From contig JANYLL010000296.1 in the NCBI GenBank assembly GCA_025357895.1, positions 1 to 34,926 on the forward strand: a stretch of 34,926 nucleotides of DNA, written 5' to 3'. Both the position numbers and the translations under genes were made by a program. This DNA comes from Ignavibacteriota bacterium (GTDB lineage Bacteria; Bacteroidota; Ignavibacteria; Palsa-1295). The notes below the pieces were generated by a model. The model worked only from the letters and a program-made list of their open reading frames with translations. It was not told the DNA's origin and searched no databases. This document shows, piece after piece, positions 31,539-34,926 of this stretch (position 1 is the stretch's first letter; each line of letters opens with the position of its first letter).

Positions 31539-32913
31539 CTCATCGACGATCGAAATAATTGTATTTTCGTTTGCAATTTTTATTTTATTGAGCGCCGCTT
31601 TCGTCTTTTACCATTTTTATCATTTCAGATTTGTCTCCTTTGTAAGGAATGATCATACTCTGGATATGGATCCGGCAAGCATTGAAGGGTACAGTGATAA
31701 ATATTACTATCTGCCGGGAGAAAGTATCTCGTTCTATCTATGCTCCGAATACGAACATAACTCACTTCTTTTTCGCAAAATGACTGCACCCAATAAATTC
31801 TATGATGTATTGTCTCAAGAATTTACAAAAAGTATACAAGTGCGAAATCCGGATTCATCGGAGCAAGGCTGCGGATGGAAAAAAACATTAGAGATAAGGC
31901 TTGATGAAAATATAAGACCCGGATATTATCAGGCATTTCTTACTTCTCAGGATGGCGCTGCTGAATATACTATTATCTTTATTATAGGCTCTCTCAAGAA
32001 ATCGGATATCATACTTGTTGCACCGGTCAGTACGTGGAATGCTTATAATACATACGGCGGAAAATCGCTTTATCAAAACACCTTCGAGGCAAAGACCGTC
32101 TATAATCTTTCTTCGCTGCGTCCGAACAATGCTTTCCTTTTTAATCATGATATTCATGTCGAGGTAAATGCCTTCAATTGGTTTGCCGAGAAATACGAAA
32201 GTGTTAATATTATTCCGGATTATTATTTGGAATCGAAAGATGTGCTCGTTCATTGCAAGATCCTGGTGCTTGTTTATCATTGTGAATATATTTCACAAAA
32301 AATGTATGATAACACTTTAGATTTTCTCAACAAGGGCCGCTCCATGATCTCGCTCGGTGCGAATCAATACTATTGGAGAATTCGGTGGCATGATAATTAT
32401 TCCAGGATGGAATGCAGGAAAGATCTGACATTCTTTGAAGGATCATTTAAATACGGTGGAATGTGGAAACACCATTTTCGGCGCCCGAAAAATTTATTTG
32501 GCGAGGATTATTCGGGTTCGGGAATGCATACCTTTGCCCCATATAAGGTGCTTGATTCATCGCACTGGCTTTTCGAAGGGACTCAAATTTGCAACGGCGA
32601 TCTTTTTGGAATGCATGGAATTAACGAATTTGGAATTTGTGGAGCAGAAACTGATAAGGCAAAAAAAACTTCTGATATAGAAATCATTGCTCATGGAATG
32701 AATTGCGATTCTGAAAAAACCGGAAAAAATTACGATGCCACCAATCCCGAATGGAATGGAAATGGCGGTGGCGATATTGTCTTAAAGAAACATCCGAAGA
32801 ATAATGCAGTTTTGAGCACAGGTTCAATTCAAAGCTGTTCAGGTCTTGGCATTGACCCTGTTTTTACGGCAATCATAAAAAACTTCATTTCGCGGTATCT
32901 ACCTTCTCCATGA
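31519..32913 (+). CDS. Membrane-anchored N,N-dimethylformamidase-like protein
   Basis: 464 residues from the ATG at 31519. One N-terminal transmembrane helix (IIVFSFAIFILLSAAFVFYHF) anchors a large, probably periplasmic domain. An immunoglobulin-like segment comes first (DKYYYLPGESISFYLCSEY to RPGYYQAFLTSQDG). A domain resembling the C-terminal region of the dimethylformamidase large subunit follows, with VSTWNAYNTYGGKSLY, ILVLVYHCEYISQKMYDNTL and SLGANQYYWRIRWHD. In the known enzyme two Tyr and a Glu bind iron; the Tyr of HCEY and NQYYW are candidates here. The substrate is unlikely to be dimethylformamide. No small subunit is present. It overlaps the methyltransferase gene. Confidence 0.72.
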   Translation: MDSLLLNSSTIEIIVFSFAIFILLSAAFVFYHFYHFRFVSFVRNDHTLDMDPASIEGYSDKYYYLPGESISFYLCSEYEHNSLLFRKMTAPNKFYDVLSQEFTKSIQVRNPDSSEQGCGWKKTLEIRLDENIRPGYYQAFLTSQDGAAEYTIIFIIGSLKKSDIILVAPVSTWNAYNTYGGKSLYQNTFEAKTVYNLSSLRPNNAFLFNHDIHVEVNAFNWFAEKYESVNIIPDYYLESKDVLVHCKILVLVYHCEYISQKMYDNTLDFLNKGRSMISLGANQYYWRIRWHDNYSRMECRKDLTFFEGSFKYGGMWKHHFRRPKNLFGEDYSGSGMHTFAPYKVLDSSHWLFEGTQICNGDLFGMHGINEFGICGAETDKAKKTSDIEIIAHGMNCDSEKTGKNYDATNPEWNGNGGGDIVLKKHPKNNAVLSTGSIQSCSGLGIDPVFTAIIKNFISRYLPSP

Positions 32914-32962
32914 AACGCTCCGAAAGGAAGCAGTGTTTGGTACTGCCGTTAAGGATAACAAT

Positions 32963-33034
32963 TGCCTCATGGCCTAATGGTATGGCATCTGATTCTGGAT
33001 CAGGAGGTTCTAGGTTCGAATCCTAGTGAGGCAG
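32963..33034 (+). tRNA. tRNA-Gln (anticodon CTG)
   Basis: A 72-nt cloverleaf with acceptor arms TGCCTCA and TGAGGCA and discriminator G. The anticodon stem TCTGA/TCAGG has loop TTCTGGA (anticodon CTG). The T stem CTAGG/CCTAG has loop TTCGAAT. The weak first pair and G73 fit bacterial tRNA-Gln. CCA is not encoded. Confidence 0.97.
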
Positions 33035-33068
33035 CAATAAGAAAAACATATCAAAGAACAATATATTT

Positions 33069-33100
33069 AACGTTACGATATAGATCGTAGCGTTTTTTAT
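33069..33100 (+). terminator. Intrinsic terminator after tRNA-Gln
   Basis: Stem AACGTTACGAT / ATCGTAGCGTT (one G-T pair) with a 4-base loop and a following TTTTATTTT tract. Confidence 0.85.
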
Positions 33101-33166
33101 TTTAACAAAACTATGGTGAATATCAAGTGATTACCAGTTCATCCCAAAGCCCAGACAATATAAAAC

Positions 33167-33197
33167 TTTCGCGCGTTGATTTGAAGTGTTATATTTG
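33167..33197 (+). promoter_or_regulatory. Bacteroidota-type promoter, TTTC-N19-TATATTTG
   Basis: TATATTTG fits the -7 consensus TAnnTTTG. TTTC lies exactly 19 bases upstream, where the -33 TTTG is expected. The ATG at 33231 is 33 bases downstream. Confidence 0.6.
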
Positions 33198-33230
33198 TAG
33201 GGATAGTAGGTATTTGACCTAATTATTTAC

Positions 33231-34397
33231 ATGAAAACTGCAGGAATAATTATTTTTATCCTCTCGATAAACACTTCAACTGCTTTTGCGCAGAGACCGC
33301 CGATTATTTCTCATGCTTGGGCGTATCAATTACAACGAAACGATGTTGTCAAGATTGCTGAAAATAAAACCTTTGATCTGATCGTCATGGACTATTCAAC
33401 AGATGGATCTGCCGATGCAAAATATTCTTCATCTGATATTGCAAAGATAAGACAGAGCGGCAAAAAGACTTTTGCTTACATTTCCATAGGCGAAGCAGAA
33501 AGTTATCGTTCTTATTGGAAATCGGACTGGTCTCAAACTCCTCCCGTATGGCTTGGCCCTGAGAATCCTCAATGGCCGGGAAATTTCAAAGTCCGATTCT
33601 GGTATCCTGAGTGGCAGAACATTGTTTTCGATTACATAAAAGATATTTATAGTCAAGGCTTTGATGGCATATATTGTGACATCATAGATGCTTATTATTA
33701 TTGGAAGACCGAGCATCCCGAAGAACCGAAAGCCGATTCTTTAATGATTCAGTTTATAGTAAATATACGCAGCTTAGTTGCAACATTAGGAACACGAGCA
33801 TTCTATATAATCCCTCAGAATGGGGAAAGCATTCTGCACGAGGAGAATATAACCAATGATCTAAGGAAAAACTTTTTCAACGCAATCGATGCTATCGGAG
33901 TAGAGGATGTATTTTTTCATGGTACTTTAGAAGAGAACAATTTGTACAACCCTGAAATATCCCGGTTTTCGAATCTTCAAGAATTCTTAGACAATAATAA
34001 ACCTGTACTTTCGATCGAATATTTGACTAAAAAGTCCTTAATTGACGAGTACGTGCCGTATGCTCATGATAAAGGATATGTTCCATATTGTAATGTGCGT
34101 AAACTGGATACGTTGTTCGATGGTATCTTGGCAGAAAATTCGGTTGATGGGACATCAAAGTTGGAACCGATCGTTACTCAATACAATATTGATGGCTCGA
34201 TAACTATTGTATTTCGGAACCAAGAATGCAAACAGATACTATTATATGACATGTTCGCCAAAGAAACAGATATAATGTTTCAACCTAATTCGCCGCTTTG
34301 CATATCGAAAGAGCTTCTCCACTTACCTCGCGGAATATATTTTCTCAAAATTATTATTGCGCAGACCGCGTACTATAAAAAAATAGTTCTATTGTAA
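33231..34397 (+). CDS. Secreted GH114-like (endo-alpha-1,4-polygalactosaminidase family) protein with T9SS sorting domain
   Basis: 388 residues. A cleavable signal peptide (IIIFILSINTSTAFAQ) leads into a TIM-barrel-like domain of the TM1410/GH114 type: WAYQLQRNDVVKIAENKTFDL, IVMDYSTDGSADAKYSS, TFAYISIGEAESYRSYW, then WYPEWQNIVFDYIKDI and GFDGIYCDIIDAYYYW with the acidic pair expected at the active site. The last about 75 residues form a type A T9SS sorting domain, ending LPRGIYFLKIIIAQTAYYKK and IVLL, so it should pass through the outer membrane by type IX secretion. The likely substrate is an amino-sugar polysaccharide, inferred from the family. Expression probably starts at the promoter 33 bases upstream. 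Confidence 0.85.
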   Translation: MKTAGIIIFILSINTSTAFAQRPPIISHAWAYQLQRNDVVKIAENKTFDLIVMDYSTDGSADAKYSSSDIAKIRQSGKKTFAYISIGEAESYRSYWKSDWSQTPPVWLGPENPQWPGNFKVRFWYPEWQNIVFDYIKDIYSQGFDGIYCDIIDAYYYWKTEHPEEPKADSLMIQFIVNIRSLVATLGTRAFYIIPQNGESILHEENITNDLRKNFFNAIDAIGVEDVFFHGTLEENNLYNPEISRFSNLQEFLDNNKPVLSIEYLTKKSLIDEYVPYAHDKGYVPYCNVRKLDTLFDGILAENSVDGTSKLEPIVTQYNIDGSITIVFRNQECKQILLYDMFAKETDIMFQPNSPLCISKELLHLPRGIYFLKIIIAQTAYYKKIVLL

Positions 34398-34560
34398 TCT
34401 GCCTTGACTAAAACTCCTATGGTTCATATTTTTTTTAGGGTCTGTCACATTCAGTTTTTTTTTGTGTTTTAGGAGTAAACAACAGTTGATCAAGTTCAAA
34501 CTTAGAGATGATTATTTCGATAATGATCTGGCAATCGGCAGATGAATTTATTTGACTATT

Positions 34561-34596
34561 TTGCATAATTATGCAACTTTTTGCATGATTGAATGG
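34561..34596 (+). promoter_or_regulatory. Tandem ARG boxes (ArgR operator) upstream of argC
   Basis: The first box is the perfect palindrome TTGCATAATTATGCAA (34561-34576). The second, TTGCATGATTGAATGG (34581-34596), is a weaker copy with centre-to-centre spacing of 20 bases, about the two helical turns seen in ArgR operators. It ends 12 bases before the argC ATG, so a bound repressor would block the promoter or early transcription. Confidence 0.8.
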
Positions 34597-34608
34597 TTTA
34601 CTCTTCCT

Positions 34609-34926
34609 ATGCAGAATGGAAAAAAGCAAATCACGGCGTCAATTTTGGGCGCATCCGGCTACTCCGGCTCTATGGCGTTGCGGATTTTGCTGCGCCATCC
34701 GCATGTCACCGTAGATAAAGTTTTTGCTTCATCTTCTGTAGGTGAGAAAGTCCATACTCTCTATCCTTCGATGAGGAATATGACCGATAAGAGCTATGAA
34801 GAGTATTCCCATGACAAAATTGAAAACTCGGATATCATCTTCATTGCTCTTCCCCCAGAGAATGCCATGCATATTGTACCGCAACTTTTGAAGAGCGGGA
34901 AGAAAGTGGTCGATCTCAGCGGTGAT
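34609..34926 (+). CDS. argC: N-acetyl-gamma-glutamyl-phosphate reductase, 3'-truncated by window edge
   Basis: The third enzyme of arginine biosynthesis, reducing N-acetylglutamyl-phosphate to the semialdehyde. The first 106 residues are visible: the NADPH-binding motif ASILGASGYSGSMALRILLRHP, then VFASSSVGEKVHTLYPSM and SDIIFIALPPENAMHIVPQL, ending KVVDLSGD before the catalytic cysteine. These match ArgC closely (GYSG, ALP and the DLSGD that precedes the active site). The gene leaves the window at its right edge. The ARG boxes just upstream support both identity and arginine-dependent repression. Other arg genes probably follow, as in argC-led operons, but are out of sight. Confidence 0.96.
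   Translation, partial: MQNGKKQITASILGASGYSGSMALRILLRHPHVTVDKVFASSSVGEKVHTLYPSMRNMTDKSYEEYSHDKIENSDIIFIALPPENAMHIVPQLLKSGKKVVDLSGD

Noticed and set aside
34435-34629. 64-codon minus-strand reading frame over the argC promoter
   Set aside because: It overlaps the ARG boxes and the argC start and resembles no protein family.

Overview
The window looks like a chromosomal segment from a Gram-negative member of the Bacteroidota/Chlorobiota (FCB) group, with an Ignavibacteria- or Kapabacteria-like lineage the most likely. The reasons are as follows. A secreted protein ends in a type IX secretion (T9SS) type A sorting domain (33231-34397), and a second such domain survives as a remnant (22704-22844). 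Several starts have Bacteroidota-style -7 boxes (TAnnTTTG) and most starts lack an obvious Shine-Dalgarno. There are several lipoproteins, and a small family typical of Bacteroidota (21418-21915). Base composition looks moderately AT-rich. The exact lineage is inference.

Layout. 1-1146: 3' part of an archaeal/eukaryotic-type prolyl-tRNA synthetase. 1165-1706: decayed beta-propeller lipoprotein. 1976-2821: PstS-like phosphate-binding lipoprotein. 2861-6113 (minus): surface-glycan block of a polyprenyl-phosphate glycosyl-1-phosphate transferase, an FAD oxidoreductase of the UGM/protoporphyrinogen-oxidase fold and a GT-C membrane glycosyltransferase, divergent from an L,D-transpeptidase lipoprotein. 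7482-10716 (minus): translationally coupled metB-metX-hom behind a complete SAM-I riboswitch and intrinsic terminator. 11375-15284: a VOC protein, an S41 C-terminal processing protease, a membrane-anchored 2Fe-2S ferredoxin, tRNA-Arg(CCT) and methylmalonyl-CoA epimerase. 15430-19735: tightly packed uvrC-tsaD-rsmB. 19740-21915 (minus): three poorly characterised genes. 21916-22962: a gene-poor, repeat-rich stretch with gene remnants. 22963-26255: a two-gene restriction-modification system. 26353-29329: M3 oligoendopeptidase, DinB-like and YdeI-like proteins. 29445-32913: clpX, a methyltransferase and a membrane-anchored protein resembling N,N-dimethylformamidase. 32963-34397: tRNA-Gln(CTG) and a GH114-like secreted protein. 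34561-end: a double ARG box followed by the start of argC.

The most notable locus is the restriction-modification pair. The first protein joins a PD-(D/E)xK nuclease domain to an N6-adenine methylase. The second is a specificity subunit whose two target-recognition halves are near duplicates. No HsdR translocase is encoded beside it. This arrangement resembles BcgI-like type IIB enzymes and predicts a symmetric bipartite target. It sits beside a T9SS-cargo remnant and several dispersed repeats, which suggests an acquisition hotspot.

At least four families of short dispersed palindromes lie between genes. They are a TGTCATTCTGA...TCAGAATGACA family (three copies, one abutting the uvrC start), a GGGACGGACT/AGTCCGTCCC family (four copies), a GGTAGGCGC element, and a perfect 28-bp palindrome inside the met operon leader.
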